Positions 19,180 through 27,147 of a DNA stretch of 64,000 nucleotides are shown here, piece by piece. Made by a program: the position numbers and the translations under genes. Each line of letters begins with the position of its first letter. The first letter of the stretch is position 1. Below the pieces are notes generated by a model. The model did no database searches. It saw nothing but the letters and a program-made list of their open reading frames with translations, and was not told the origin of the DNA. Source of the stretch: Bacteroidota bacterium (GTDB lineage Bacteria; Bacteroidota; Bacteroidia; 2-12-FULL-35-15); the NCBI GenBank assembly GCA_005772895.1, contig SXIH01000023.1, forward strand, positions 1 through 64,000, given 5' to 3'.

Positions 19180-19208
19180 AAAAAACCCAGACGATAAATG
19201 TCTGGGTT
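19180..19208 (-). terminator. Rho-independent terminator of the 19228-20067 gene
   Basis: Read on the minus strand, stem AACCCAGAC/GTCTGGGTT with a 7-nt loop is followed by a T-run. It sits 20 nt past the stop codon of the lipoprotein gene. Confidence 0.85.
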
Positions 19209-19227
19209 CTAAATAATCTATATTTTA

Positions 19228-20067
19228 TTAGTACAAAGTAATATTATAAATATTTCCGTTAATAGTAACTGTTGCCTGATTGTCGCAACCACCTGAACCA
19301 AAATCAACATAACGTGTTGGTTTGCCTGATGGAGTTAAAGTTAATTGTCCGCTTACTATATGTCTACAACCAATTTCTTTTCTCAATGCACTTGTGATTG
19401 CCATAGTAAATGAATTTCCTGCTGCATTTGTTCCATTTGCCGAACCTGTGATCAAGTATACATCATCAGCCCAAGTTGGTGTCAACTCTCCTTGAATCCA
19501 TTCGCGTGTACGGGTTGAATTCCAGGTAATAGTTCCGCCACCACTTGCTTTTATAATTTGTCCGTTAACCACAATTGAGAAGGTTAAGTTTCCGGAAGAA
19601 TTGTGACCATTATTGGTAACAGTTTTTGTTCCCAAAATCTGATTGTCGTTCACATAATAGTTTGTGAAAGAAATAGTATGAGTAGAAGCCGAATCTTTGT
19701 ATTGTCCGTTATAAGAAACATTGATTTTTCCTCTGCGGTTTCTTCCATCACTGCACATACAGTTAGTCGGACCGAAATCAATTGTCAATAATCGTGGAGT
19801 TACAGTTGTATCATTTGTAATAACTGCACAAGTACTCATAATTGATCTTTCATCAGATTGTGTAGGAGTTAAATAAGAAGATAAACTTCCTGTTGCTGCT
19901 TCGTCAGCAATGTTGTTAACATCATTGTAAGTTCCTTCAGCTAAAGCGTTATCAGATGCAGAAGATGTATCTGTGTCTTTTTCATCTTCTTTTTTTCTAC
20001 AAGATGTAAAAAGCATACCAATAGTAGCTACTACCATAAAGTATTTAATTGCAGTTCTGGTTTTCAT
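19228..20067 (-). CDS. Hypothetical lipoprotein
   Basis: A 279-residue protein with a lipoprotein signal (MLFTSC, lipid-anchored Cys near residue 23) followed by an acidic, serine-rich linker (KKEDEKDTDTSSAS). The mature part is beta-rich, with repeated Thr/Asn strands (ISFTNYYVN, TITWNSTRTREW, SGQLTLTPSG) and several Cys (NCMCSDG, GCRHIVSG, GGCDNQ). No known enzyme motif appears. I chose ATG 20067 because it starts directly at the signal peptide. An upstream in-frame ATG at 20109 would add 14 residues that are mostly Thr and Lys and would spoil the signal. Its own terminator follows. Confidence 0.7.
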   Translation of the reverse strand: MKTRTAIKYFMVVATIGMLFTSCRKKEDEKDTDTSSASDNALAEGTYNDVNNIADEAATGSLSSYLTPTQSDERSIMSTCAVITNDTTVTPRLLTIDFGPTNCMCSDGRNRRGKINVSYNGQYKDSASTHTISFTNYYVNDNQILGTKTVTNNGHNSSGNLTFSIVVNGQIIKASGGGTITWNSTRTREWIQGELTPTWADDVYLITGSANGTNAAGNSFTMAITSALRKEIGCRHIVSGQLTLTPSGKPTRYVDFGSGGCDNQATVTINGNIYNITLY

Positions 20068-20199
20068 TTTCGTTATAGTTTTAATTGTTGTTTTTGTATT
20101 TGTTTGCATCTATGACGGACGAAAAACACAAAAGTTTATTTTAATTCTAAAAAAAATGTCCGATTCGGCTAAAAGCCTTTATTTATAGGTAAAAAAAGA

Positions 20200-20406
20200 T
20201 TAGATTTTTTTCTTTTTGAAAGCAACAACACAGGCAACAATTGAAAAAGCAAGGAAAAATGCTGCCAGTACAAAGATGATAAATCCAATTTCCATTCCCG
20301 GACTGCTTGAGCCCCATTCATCGTAACAACGGATATCTAAAACGGCAAAACTTAAGAGTATCAGGACTAAGCTAAATACCATTCCGATTATTGAAAGTGC
20401 TTTCAT
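20200..20406 (-). CDS. Small two-helix membrane protein
   Basis: A 68-residue protein with two hydrophobic helices (about residues 5-24 and 41-62) separated by a loop containing Cys and Gly-Ser-Ser-Ser-Pro, ending in FKKKKI, which suggests a cytoplasmic tail. Function is unknown. It starts 5 nt after the fumarylacetoacetase stop codon on the same strand, so it is very likely the second gene of that transcript. Confidence 0.6.
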   Translation of the reverse strand: MKALSIIGMVFSLVLILLSFAVLDIRCYDEWGSSSPGMEIGFIIFVLAAFFLAFSIVACVVAFKKKKI

Positions 20407-20411
20407 GTTTT

Positions 20412-21683
20412 TTATTTTGCAGGTAAAACTTTTCCTTTTGCTTCACCGAAACCAATTCGTACTCCATCTTTCTTACAATAGCCACGCATAATAACCGTGT
20501 CGTTATCATTTATGAATTTTCTTTCCGTACCATCTTTCATTTTCACAGGTTTTGTTCCCCGCCAAGATATTTCTAACATCGAACCGTAAGAATCAGGAGT
20601 AGGACCGCTGATTGTTCCTGATGCCATCATATCTCCCACATTTATATTACAACCATTTACTGTATGATGTGCTAATTGTTGTTCCATTGTCCAATACATA
20701 AATTTATAATTGGAGTGAGAAACTAAATTTTCTTCGCCTTTTTCAGGTGTGATAAATACATCTAAATTAATGTCAATATTTCTATCTCCGGTATATTCTA
20801 AATAAGGTAAAACTTTAGGTTCTTGTTTGTATCCTGAAACACGGAATGGTTCTAAAGCATCCATAGTAACTACCCAAGGTGAAACGGTTGAAGCAAAATT
20901 CTTAGCTAAGAATGGTCCTAATGGAACATATTCCCAAGTTTGAATATCACGCGCACTCCAATCGTTGAACAATACCATTCCGAAAATATGGTCTTCAGCA
21001 TTTGCAGTTGAAACACTTTCTCCAAGTTGAGTTGATTTGCCAATAATAAATGCAGTCTCCAATTCAAAATCCAATAATTTACTAGGACCAAATACAGGAG
21101 GTTCTGTTTCCACAGGTTTTGTTTGTCCTTTCGGACGATGAAATTCTGTTCCCGATATAATAATGGAAGAAGCTCTGCCATGATAACCCACAGGCAAATG
21201 TTTCCAATTTGGTAACAAAGCATTATTCGGGTCACGAAACATTGTTCCCACATTTGTTGCGTGATCAATGCTGGAATAAAAATCGGTATAATCGCCAACT
21301 CTCACTGGCATCAACATTTGTACATTGCTGATATATTGAAAAACTTTTGCTCTTGCTTCTTTGTTATCTCGTAAGTCGGGAGTGTTTTCGTTTAATAAAT
21401 GGGATACCAATTCACGAACCGAACCAGTTGTTGATTTTCCCAATGCAATAAAATCATTCAAATATTGGTTAGTAAAGATGGAATTGTCAATTTTTAACTT
21501 ATCTAAAAAGCCCAACTTGTTTAAAATAGCTAAATCCAATACTTGGTCGCCAATGGCAATACCAACTCGCGGACTAGAACTTTGAGTTTTGAAAATGCCA
21601 AAAGGTAAATTTTGTATAGGGAAATCACTGTTAGGTAAAACTTCTATCCAGGATTTTAATGACGGGTCGTTTGCTTTTATCAT
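20412..21683 (-). CDS. fahA: Fumarylacetoacetase (EC 3.7.1.2)
   Basis: A 423-residue cytoplasmic enzyme that hydrolyses 4-fumarylacetoacetate to fumarate and acetoacetate, the last step of tyrosine (and phenylalanine) breakdown. Asp134 and His141 in the DFYSSIDHATNVG segment have the same seven-residue spacing as the metal-binding Asp126 and catalytic His133 of the mouse enzyme. Other matching family segments are LPVGYHGRASS, FELETAFIIG, FNDWSARDIQ and the C-terminal GYCKKDGVRIGFGE. The length equals that of animal and bacterial homologues. Homogentisate dioxygenase and other pathway genes are not in this window. A small membrane-protein gene follows by 5 nt. Confidence 0.95.
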   Translation of the reverse strand: MIKANDPSLKSWIEVLPNSDFPIQNLPFGIFKTQSSSPRVGIAIGDQVLDLAILNKLGFLDKLKIDNSIFTNQYLNDFIALGKSTTGSVRELVSHLLNENTPDLRDNKEARAKVFQYISNVQMLMPVRVGDYTDFYSSIDHATNVGTMFRDPNNALLPNWKHLPVGYHGRASSIIISGTEFHRPKGQTKPVETEPPVFGPSKLLDFELETAFIIGKSTQLGESVSTANAEDHIFGMVLFNDWSARDIQTWEYVPLGPFLAKNFASTVSPWVVTMDALEPFRVSGYKQEPKVLPYLEYTGDRNIDINLDVFITPEKGEENLVSHSNYKFMYWTMEQQLAHHTVNGCNINVGDMMASGTISGPTPDSYGSMLEISWRGTKPVKMKDGTERKFINDNDTVIMRGYCKKDGVRIGFGEAKGKVLPAK

Positions 21684-21717
21684 AGTATTGAATTGAGAGG
21701 AACAAAAATAGGGGAAA

Positions 21718-21868
21718 TAAGTTAATTAGGGAATAAGTTAATTGGGTTAAATAGGTTATTAAGTTAATTTGGGTAATTGGTTAAATAGGGAAATAAGTTA
21801 ATTTGGTTAGGAAGGTTACGCTCCCCCAATTCCCCAATTAACTCATTTAACCTAATTAACTTAACCAA
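21718..21868. repeat. AT-rich imperfect inverted and direct repeat
   Basis: The gap between fumarylacetoacetase and the TonB-like array holds several copies of AAGTTAATT(T/G)GG separated by GGTTAAATAGG. A reverse-complement set lies on its right side (for example CCCCAATTAACTCATTTAACC). The two halves can fold into a long imperfect stem. No open frame is present. Confidence 0.6.
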
Positions 21869-21911
21869 GTATCTTTTAATTACTTTTACGATATATCTAT
21901 AGATTTAAAAC

Positions 21912-22346
21912 ATGAAGCTGCTTATCCCTTGTTTTTTATTGATTTCGGTTTTTGGAATTGCTCAGGAATCTGAAAAGAGAGGAACAATTAAAATTGAAAA
22001 AAGCAATTGTGTACGACTGGACAATAATGACAGTGTGTATGCTTTTGTGGATCAAATGCCTGAGTTCAGAGGTGGGCAAGATTCATTAAGTGCTTGGATT
22101 ACCAAAAATGTAAAATATCCTAGTCCAAGTGTTGAGGAATATGCCACACCAAAAGTGTTTGCTTCGTTTGTAGTTAAGAAGGATGGAAGTATAGGAAGTA
22201 TTAATATATTAAAGGGAAATAATAGTTTGTATGAGAATGAGGTGTTACGTTTATTAAAGCTAATGCCCGATTGGATTCCGGGAAGATGCAATGGAACTTT
22301 AGCAGATGTAAAAATTAATTTGCCAATAAAATTCGGATTGAAATAA
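21912..22346 (+). CDS. Secreted TonB C-terminal-domain protein 1
   Basis: A 144-residue protein with a signal peptide (cleavage near GIA-QE) followed by RGTIKIEKS and one TonB C-terminal domain (about 50-144). Domain features are PEFRGGQDSL, KYPSP, the SFVVKKDGSI strand, a helix ending LMPDWIPG, and a final LPIKFGL. A true TonB has an N-terminal membrane helix and proline-rich span; both are absent, so this is a free periplasmic or secreted domain. It is the first of four tandem relatives that lead to an ECF sigma factor gene. The next gene starts 1 nt after its stop. Function is unknown; the fold is well supported. Confidence 0.8.
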   Translation: MKLLIPCFLLISVFGIAQESEKRGTIKIEKSNCVRLDNNDSVYAFVDQMPEFRGGQDSLSAWITKNVKYPSPSVEEYATPKVFASFVVKKDGSIGSINILKGNNSLYENEVLRLLKLMPDWIPGRCNGTLADVKINLPIKFGLK

Positions 22347-22347
22347 A

Positions 22348-22815
22348 ATGAAAAAAATATTCAGTATAGCTTTTTTAATGTTTTCGGTTTTTTGTTTAGG
22401 GCAGGATACGAAGGGGACGATTAAAGTTAAGAAGGTAGATACAGAGAAAATTGATACAATTCAAATAGTTGATGAAGTAAATTCTTCTTGGAATGTAAGG
22501 GCTATAACAACAGCTGATACTATGCCATCTTTTTTGGGTGGAGATAATGCAATGAAAGCATTTATACAAAAAAATTTAACATATCCTGAAACTGAAAAGA
22601 AAGCAAAAATACAAGGAACAGTTTACGTTACGTTTTTAGTTCAAGCCGATGGGAGCATAGCATTTGTGGGAATATCAGAAGGAGTTAATGGTGCCGATGG
22701 ATTTAATAAAGAAGCTATGAGGATAGTTTGGTTAATGCCAAAATGGATTCCAGGGAAAAATAATGGTAAACCTGTTCCTGTCAAATGCACTTTGCCAATC
22801 AAATTTCAATTATAA
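22348..22815 (+). CDS. Secreted TonB C-terminal-domain protein 2
   Basis: A 155-residue relative of its neighbours: signal peptide (SVFCLG-Q), then KGTIKVKKVD and a TonB C-terminal domain at about 70-155 (NLTYPETEKKAKIQGTVYV, QADGSI, EAMRIVWLMPKWIPGKNNGKPV, LPIKFQL). The GxVxVxFxVxxDGxI and MPxWxPGxxNGkPV blocks are the best matches to the family in this array. Its signal-peptide DNA is strikingly like that of the next gene, pointing to recent duplication. It abuts that gene with no gap. Confidence 0.85.
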   Translation: MKKIFSIAFLMFSVFCLGQDTKGTIKVKKVDTEKIDTIQIVDEVNSSWNVRAITTADTMPSFLGGDNAMKAFIQKNLTYPETEKKAKIQGTVYVTFLVQADGSIAFVGISEGVNGADGFNKEAMRIVWLMPKWIPGKNNGKPVPVKCTLPIKFQL

Positions 22816-23217
22816 ATGAAACAAATATTCTCTATAGCTTTTTTAATGTTTTCAGTTTCTTGTTTTGGACAAGATACATCGGGAACTATTAAAGTTAAAA
22901 AGACAGAAACAGATACAACATGGGCAGAATTTCCTGGAGGAAGTAAGGCAATGAATAATTTTGTTCAAAAAAATCTTACTTATCCGGATAGCGCAATACA
23001 TAATGGACTGAGTGGAACATGTCATATTTCTTTTATTGTGGATGTAGATGGAACAATGTCTGATCTAAGAGTTGTGAGAGGTGTTAAGGACTGTCCGATT
23101 TGCGACCAAGAGGCAATAAGAGTTATTAAGATGATGCCTAATTTCAAGCCAGGAATGAAAGATGGTGTTCCTGTAAAAGTAATCTACAGAATTCCTATTA
23201 ATTTTAGATTGCAATGA
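22816..23217 (+). CDS. Secreted TonB C-terminal-domain protein 3
   Basis: A 133-residue relative with signal peptide (SVSCFG-Q), SGTIKVKKTE and a TonB C-terminal domain (about 45-133): EFPGGSKAM, LTYPDSAIHNGLSGTCHISF, VDVDGTMSDLRVV, EAIRVIKMMPNFKPG, IPINFRL. It differs from its neighbours by an extra Cys pair (CPIC) near residue 95, just before the QEAIRV helix. Its stop codon overlaps the next start by 4 nt, so translation is probably coupled. Confidence 0.82.
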   Translation: MKQIFSIAFLMFSVSCFGQDTSGTIKVKKTETDTTWAEFPGGSKAMNNFVQKNLTYPDSAIHNGLSGTCHISFIVDVDGTMSDLRVVRGVKDCPICDQEAIRVIKMMPNFKPGMKDGVPVKVIYRIPINFRLQ

Positions 23218-23660
23218 CAAAACAGTTCATCATAGCTTTTTTAATTTTATCTGCTTCTGCATTTGCTCAAGAGGATAAGCGAGGAACGATTGTGGTAAAG
23301 AAACCGAAAAATGAAAATGGAATTATTTCTAAAAAAAGTGAGCTTACCTATACAATAGCTACGCAAAATCCAATGTTTGAGGGAGGACAAGTGGAAATGA
23401 ACAAATTTATAGCAAAGAATATGAAATACCCTGAAGCTGAAAAAGCGGCCAAAATCCAAGGGACAGTATATGTTGGGTTTGTGGTTCAGGAAGATGGTAG
23501 TATTACAAGCAGTCGTATTTCCCAAGGCGTTCAAGGTGGTCCGGGTTTGGATAAGGAGGCTTTGAGAATTGTATCCATAATGCCCAAATGGGTTCCAGGG
23601 GTGCACGGGAGTGATAAAAGTGCGATGAGGTATGTATTACCAATTAAATTTACTTTATAA
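23214..23660 (+). CDS. Secreted TonB C-terminal-domain protein 4
   Basis: A 148-residue relative with signal peptide (SASAFA-QE), RGTIVVKKPK and a TonB C-terminal domain (about 55-148): MFEGGQVEM, MKYPEAEKAAKIQGTVYVGFVV, DGSITSSRI, EALRIVSIMPKWVPG, LPIKFTL. The conserved [RKS]GTIxVxK box just after the signal peptide is shared by all four proteins and is not part of the classical TonB domain. The ECF sigma factor gene begins 53 nt downstream on the same strand. Confidence 0.83.
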   Translation: MTKQFIIAFLILSASAFAQEDKRGTIVVKKPKNENGIISKKSELTYTIATQNPMFEGGQVEMNKFIAKNMKYPEAEKAAKIQGTVYVGFVVQEDGSITSSRISQGVQGGPGLDKEALRIVSIMPKWVPGVHGSDKSAMRYVLPIKFTL

Positions 23661-23713
23661 GCTGTATCTTTTTAAAATCCTAACGTTATAAGTTCAGAAT
23701 TCAGAAGATTTAT

Positions 23714-24277
23714 ATGATTGAAACATCAAAATATCATGCAACGCAAACCGACTTAGCCAATGAACAGGCGATAGTGGAGGCTGCCAAAAAGGAGCCAGCA
23801 AAGTTTGCGAGTTTGTATGATAAGTATTATGAACAGATTTTCAGATATATCTATCAGCGTGTGGATGATAAAGAACAAGCGTTTGATGCTACTCAACAAG
23901 TCTTTATTAAAGCAATGGAAAGTTTGCATAAATACGAGTTTCGCGGAGTGCCATTTGCTTCTTGGTTATATAGAATCGCTTCAAGTGAAGTAAATAATAT
24001 TTATCGCGCACAAAAACAACGTACCGTAAATATTGATTCGGTTGGAGTTTACGGAATGATGGAGGAGATGGAAGAAACAAAAATTGATAAGTACCACGAT
24101 AAAATTGTGGACATTATTGGACAGGAACTTCCGGAAGATGAATTGCAATTGATAGAGATGCGCTTTTTTGAAAAACGCTCTTTTAAAGAAATAGGGGAAA
24201 TTTTGGAAATTACAGAGAACAATGCAAAGGTTAAGACTTATAGGATACTTGAGAAGTTGAAGAAAATTATTAAGTAG
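23714..24277 (+). CDS. ECF-type RNA polymerase sigma factor
   Basis: A 187-residue sigma-70 family regulator of the extracytoplasmic type. Region 2 (about residues 30-97) shows FASLYDKYYEQIFRYIY, DATQQVFIKAME for core binding, and FASWLYRIASSEVNNIYR for -10 recognition and melting. Region 4 (about 125-187) holds the helix-turn-helix LIEMRFFEKRSFKEIGEILEI followed by NAKVKTYRILEKLKK. No transmembrane segment is present. It sits between the four secreted TonB-like genes and a gene for a single-pass membrane protein that could restrain it. That regulatory link is inferred from order only. Confidence 0.93.
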   Translation: MIETSKYHATQTDLANEQAIVEAAKKEPAKFASLYDKYYEQIFRYIYQRVDDKEQAFDATQQVFIKAMESLHKYEFRGVPFASWLYRIASSEVNNIYRAQKQRTVNIDSVGVYGMMEEMEETKIDKYHDKIVDIIGQELPEDELQLIEMRFFEKRSFKEIGEILEITENNAKVKTYRILEKLKKIIK

Positions 24278-24332
24278 ACAAATAAAGCAGTAGACAATAG
24301 ACAAGTAAAAAAGTTAAAAGAGAAAAAAGTCA

Positions 24333-24352
24333 ATCCCGATAGCTATCGGGAT
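24333..24352. repeat. Perfect 20-bp palindrome
   Basis: ATCCCGATAG is followed at once by its reverse complement. The same CCCGATA core forms part of the hairpin at 10299-10361, so this is either a dispersed palindrome or a loop-less terminator after the sigma factor gene; no T-run follows it. Confidence 0.6.
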
Positions 24353-24457
24353 CAAAAGGATAAAAAATAAATATAAACACAGATTCGTAAAATTCGTAAC
24401 CATTCGATATCTGTACAAATTAAAAAAAGGGAAAACATTGAATATACAATTACTCAA

Positions 24458-26176
24458 ATGAAACGAAAAGTAAACTTAAACCGTCCAGAAATCAGCTCAG
24501 CAGAAATTGCCAAGCGTAAGAATTTTGATTCGGTTTTAAAACAAAGTGCAAATGTTGGCGCAAAACCATTGATTAAGAAACCTTGGTTTTTGTCGAGTGT
24601 GGTTGCTGTAACTATTGCAATTGTCACAACAGTTGTATTGATGAATCAAGATAAAAAATCAGATCAACATGTTGAAAATCAGGAGCAAATAAGCAGTAGC
24701 GATAGTTTAGCATTGCTAGCATTTTATAAAGAGGAAGAAGCAAAACCTTGTATCGCACCTCCAATCAAAGGTTTGAATGTTCATTACACAACTTTTAAAG
24801 TGATTGCAGAAAAAGGTGCAACTCTGGATTATAAAACTGGTTCTAAAATTATTATACCAAAAAATGCATTTGCTGATGAAAATGGAAAATTATTAAAAGG
24901 AGAAGTGGAATTACGTTACCGTGAATTTCATGACGCGGTTGACTTTTTTGTTTCAGGTATTCCAATGACGTATGATAGTGCAGGAGTGAAGTATCAGTTT
25001 GAATCAGCCGGAATGATTGAGGTGTTGGCTTATCAAAATGGGAAACAAGTAAACATGGCTCCGGAAAAAGCAATTGACATAGAAATGGCTTCTGATTATA
25101 AAGGAACAGAATACAATTTTTATAAGTTGGATACTATGGCGAATAATTGGAGTTGTTTAGGGAAAGATAAAGTGAAAGCTAATCCTGAAAAGTCTTCAGC
25201 AAGTGATATTAAAAAAGAGATTGTTTCAATAGAAGAAACACCCGAATACAAAACGTTCGAAACAAAAAAAGTAGAAGCTAAAAAAGAAAAAGAAGTGCAA
25301 ATGGCTGCATTGCCAAAGCCAATTGCGGAGCCTGCAAAACCGGCACAAGTGAAAAAAGGAAAGTTTACTTTTAATTTAGAAGTGGATGCGAAAGAATTTC
25401 CTGAATTAAGTGTTTACAAAGGTTTGTTGTTTGAAGTGGGTGATGAGAACACCAACTTTAATAAATCGATGTACGATATTACTTGGGATGAAGCTTCTGT
25501 TAAAGAAGGAAATAAATCCGGAGAAAATTATAATCTGACTTTGAAAAAAGGATTGAAAAAATACGATATAATCGTTTATCCTGTTTTTGAAGGAAAGAAT
25601 TATGAAACAGCAATGAAAACGTATCAGGAAAAATTTAATAAATATAAAGTTACTCTTGATAAACGAATTGCTGATGAAAAAAAGGCAGAAGAAGTGTATC
25701 AGGCTAAAGTAGCGGAATATCAAAGAAAACAAGAAGAGTTGGCGCGAGCATACAAACAAAAACAAGAAGAGGCGTACAGACAAATGGAAACTACACAAAA
25801 AGTCATGCGTGCATTTACGGTTAGCAGTTTCGGAGTTTATAATTGTGATAATCCAAGTGTTTATCCCAAAGGAATTTTATGTGTAGCAAATATTAAAAAT
25901 GATTTGAATAAAAATTTACTTTGTTATGATGTTTATTTGGTAGATAAACAAAAAAATGGCTTGTTTACCTATTACAGAAATCCTTTAACAAGTTTTTCTT
26001 TCAATCCTAAATCAAAAAATATGTTGTGGACTGTTGAGCATGGAGTTTTGTATTGGTTAAAACCAGAACAGTTTAGCTCTATTACTGCTAGTATGAAAAT
26101 GCAAGATTTAGTGTTAAGCAAAGTAGATCAAAAGTTTGAAAATGTGGAGGAGATGAAAGCGTATTTTAATTTCTAG
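24458..26176 (+). CDS. Single-pass membrane protein with coiled coil; possible anti-sigma factor
   Basis: A 572-residue protein with a basic 42-residue cytoplasmic head and one transmembrane helix (43-62). The extracytoplasmic part has a beta-rich segment (KVIAEKGATLDYKTGSKIII, then VELRYREFHDAVDFFVSGIPM), a Lys/Glu linker (about 245-305) and a Lys/Glu/Gln coiled coil (about 388-448). It ends in a domain with PSVYPKGILCVANI. The topology (short cytoplasmic N-terminus, one helix, large periplasmic sensor) and the position just after an ECF sigma factor gene fit an anti-sigma factor. I see no recognisable zinc anti-sigma motif, so this is inference. The region is one open frame without disruption. 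Confidence 0.6.
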   Translation: MKRKVNLNRPEISSAEIAKRKNFDSVLKQSANVGAKPLIKKPWFLSSVVAVTIAIVTTVVLMNQDKKSDQHVENQEQISSSDSLALLAFYKEEEAKPCIAPPIKGLNVHYTTFKVIAEKGATLDYKTGSKIIIPKNAFADENGKLLKGEVELRYREFHDAVDFFVSGIPMTYDSAGVKYQFESAGMIEVLAYQNGKQVNMAPEKAIDIEMASDYKGTEYNFYKLDTMANNWSCLGKDKVKANPEKSSASDIKKEIVSIEETPEYKTFETKKVEAKKEKEVQMAALPKPIAEPAKPAQVKKGKFTFNLEVDAKEFPELSVYKGLLFEVGDENTNFNKSMYDITWDEASVKEGNKSGENYNLTLKKGLKKYDIIVYPVFEGKNYETAMKTYQEKFNKYKVTLDKRIADEKKAEEVYQAKVAEYQRKQEELARAYKQKQEEAYRQMETTQKVMRAFTVSSFGVYNCDNPSVYPKGILCVANIKNDLNKNLLCYDVYLVDKQKNGLFTYYRNPLTSFSFNPKSKNMLWTVEHGVLYWLKPEQFSSITASMKMQDLVLSKVDQKFENVEEMKAYFNF

Positions 26177-26240
26177 AATAGAACGCGGATAAAACAGATT
26201 TTCACGGATTTTTATTACTAGCGTACATTCTTTACAAGTT

Positions 26241-26269
26241 GTCATCCCGTGCCACGACACGGGATCTCC
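26241..26269. repeat. REP-like palindromic element, single hairpin
   Basis: GTCATCCCGTG and CACGGGATCTC flank a short CCACGA loop, a small hairpin repeated with slight variation at 44752-44834 and 60392-60475. Here only one arm pair is present. Confidence 0.7.
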
Positions 26270-26309
26270 TTGTTTTTAGAAGGATGCTAATTAAAATCGA
26301 AATTTTATT

Positions 26310-26930
26310 ATGAATATCACCATCAAAACATATTTCCTTCTTTTATTCCTATTAACTTCGTGTTTTGTTTTCTCACAAACAGATACAACGCAAGTACGCG
26401 GAACAATAAAAGTTGCAAAAGCAAAAGACGGAGAGGTATATATTAAAGCTGTTTGCAGATTTAATAATTACAATGTCACAGAAGATAAAATTGATTTTGT
26501 GAACGATAATAAATTTCAGCCATTTCCTGTTGTTGAAGGCTATGCTTATCCTTTTAATTATTCCAATTACTTTAACGATTGTTTTAGCACCAAAGAAATT
26601 AATCTGAAAGGAAAGCAGAAAGACACCGTAATAATGGAAGTGAAAATTTTAGAAAACGGGAAAGTATATATCAAAGATAAAAGTCCGACTATGATGATAA
26701 AAGGAATACCGGCTACTTATGACAATAGAACTGGAACATATGAAATAAATAATTTGCACGTGAATTGTTTGAAATGTTTAAAGCAAATTGATAAATGGAT
26801 TCCCGGATATATTATTCTTCCCAAAAAAGATAAATTCAGAGGAGAAGTAGTGATAAAACCCAACAAAAAAAATGTGGATGTTACAGGAACCGTGACTGTT
26901 TACTTTTCCAGTACTCCGTTTGAAGAGTAA
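26310..26930 (+). CDS. Hypothetical secreted protein, divergent relative of the TonB-like array
   Basis: A 206-residue protein with a signal peptide (cleavage near VFS-Q). It begins the mature part with RGTIKVAKAK, the same box that follows the signal peptide in the four tandem TonB-like proteins upstream. Its core also recalls the TonB C-terminal domain: VIMEVKILENGKVYI matches the xVxxDGxI strand and QIDKWIPGYI matches the MPxWxPG turn. A CLKC pair replaces the usual helix residues. Family membership is an inference from these motifs; the rest of the sequence is too diverged to align by eye. Confidence 0.55.
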   Translation: MNITIKTYFLLLFLLTSCFVFSQTDTTQVRGTIKVAKAKDGEVYIKAVCRFNNYNVTEDKIDFVNDNKFQPFPVVEGYAYPFNYSNYFNDCFSTKEINLKGKQKDTVIMEVKILENGKVYIKDKSPTMMIKGIPATYDNRTGTYEINNLHVNCLKCLKQIDKWIPGYIILPKKDKFRGEVVIKPNKKNVDVTGTVTVYFSSTPFEE

Positions 26931-26953
26931 ACAGCTATACTTTAACTAAAGAA

Positions 26954-27079
26954 CGTCATGCCGTGTGTCACCCTGAGCGTAGTCGAATGGGCGGCATCCC
27001 CCTGTTAGAAGCTGAGTCATACTAATTATGAGATCCCGAGTTTATCCAGAGCGGAGTCGAAGGACGGCACGGGATGACA
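26954..27079. repeat. Composite REP-like repeat region
   Basis: Contains a GTCATGCCGTG start, two versions of the dispersed motif GAGCG(T/G)AGTCGAA (near 26976 and 27053) in the same orientation, an ATTATGAGATCCCG segment and a terminal CACGGGATGACA. It combines the two repeat types found singly at 26241, 44752, 55063 and 60392. The start of the longest open frame at 27028 lies inside it. Confidence 0.65.
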
Positions 27080-27133
27080 GTGCGAGAGGAGAGTCGCTTC
27101 GTAATGGTCTTTTTTATCAATCAATCTTTTCTC

Positions 27134-27141
27134 TATCTTTG
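27134..27141 (+). promoter_or_regulatory. Candidate -7 promoter box
   Basis: TATCTTTG matches TAnnTTTG exactly and ends 6 nt before ATG 27148, implying an almost leaderless transcript. Only a TTTTT run lies near the -33 position. Its place inside the longest open frame argues that translation starts at 27148 rather than 27028. Confidence 0.5.
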
Positions 27142-27147
27142 CCGCGA

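Noticed and set aside
20068-20109. Upstream ATG adding 14 Thr/Lys-rich residues to the 279-residue lipoprotein
   Set aside because: The extra segment would precede the signal sequence and is not needed; ATG 20067 starts at the signal.
27028-27147. Start of the spermidine-synthase-like gene at 27028
   Set aside because: The added 40 residues come from a dispersed repeat, and a -7 box lies inside them. ATG 27148 is favoured.
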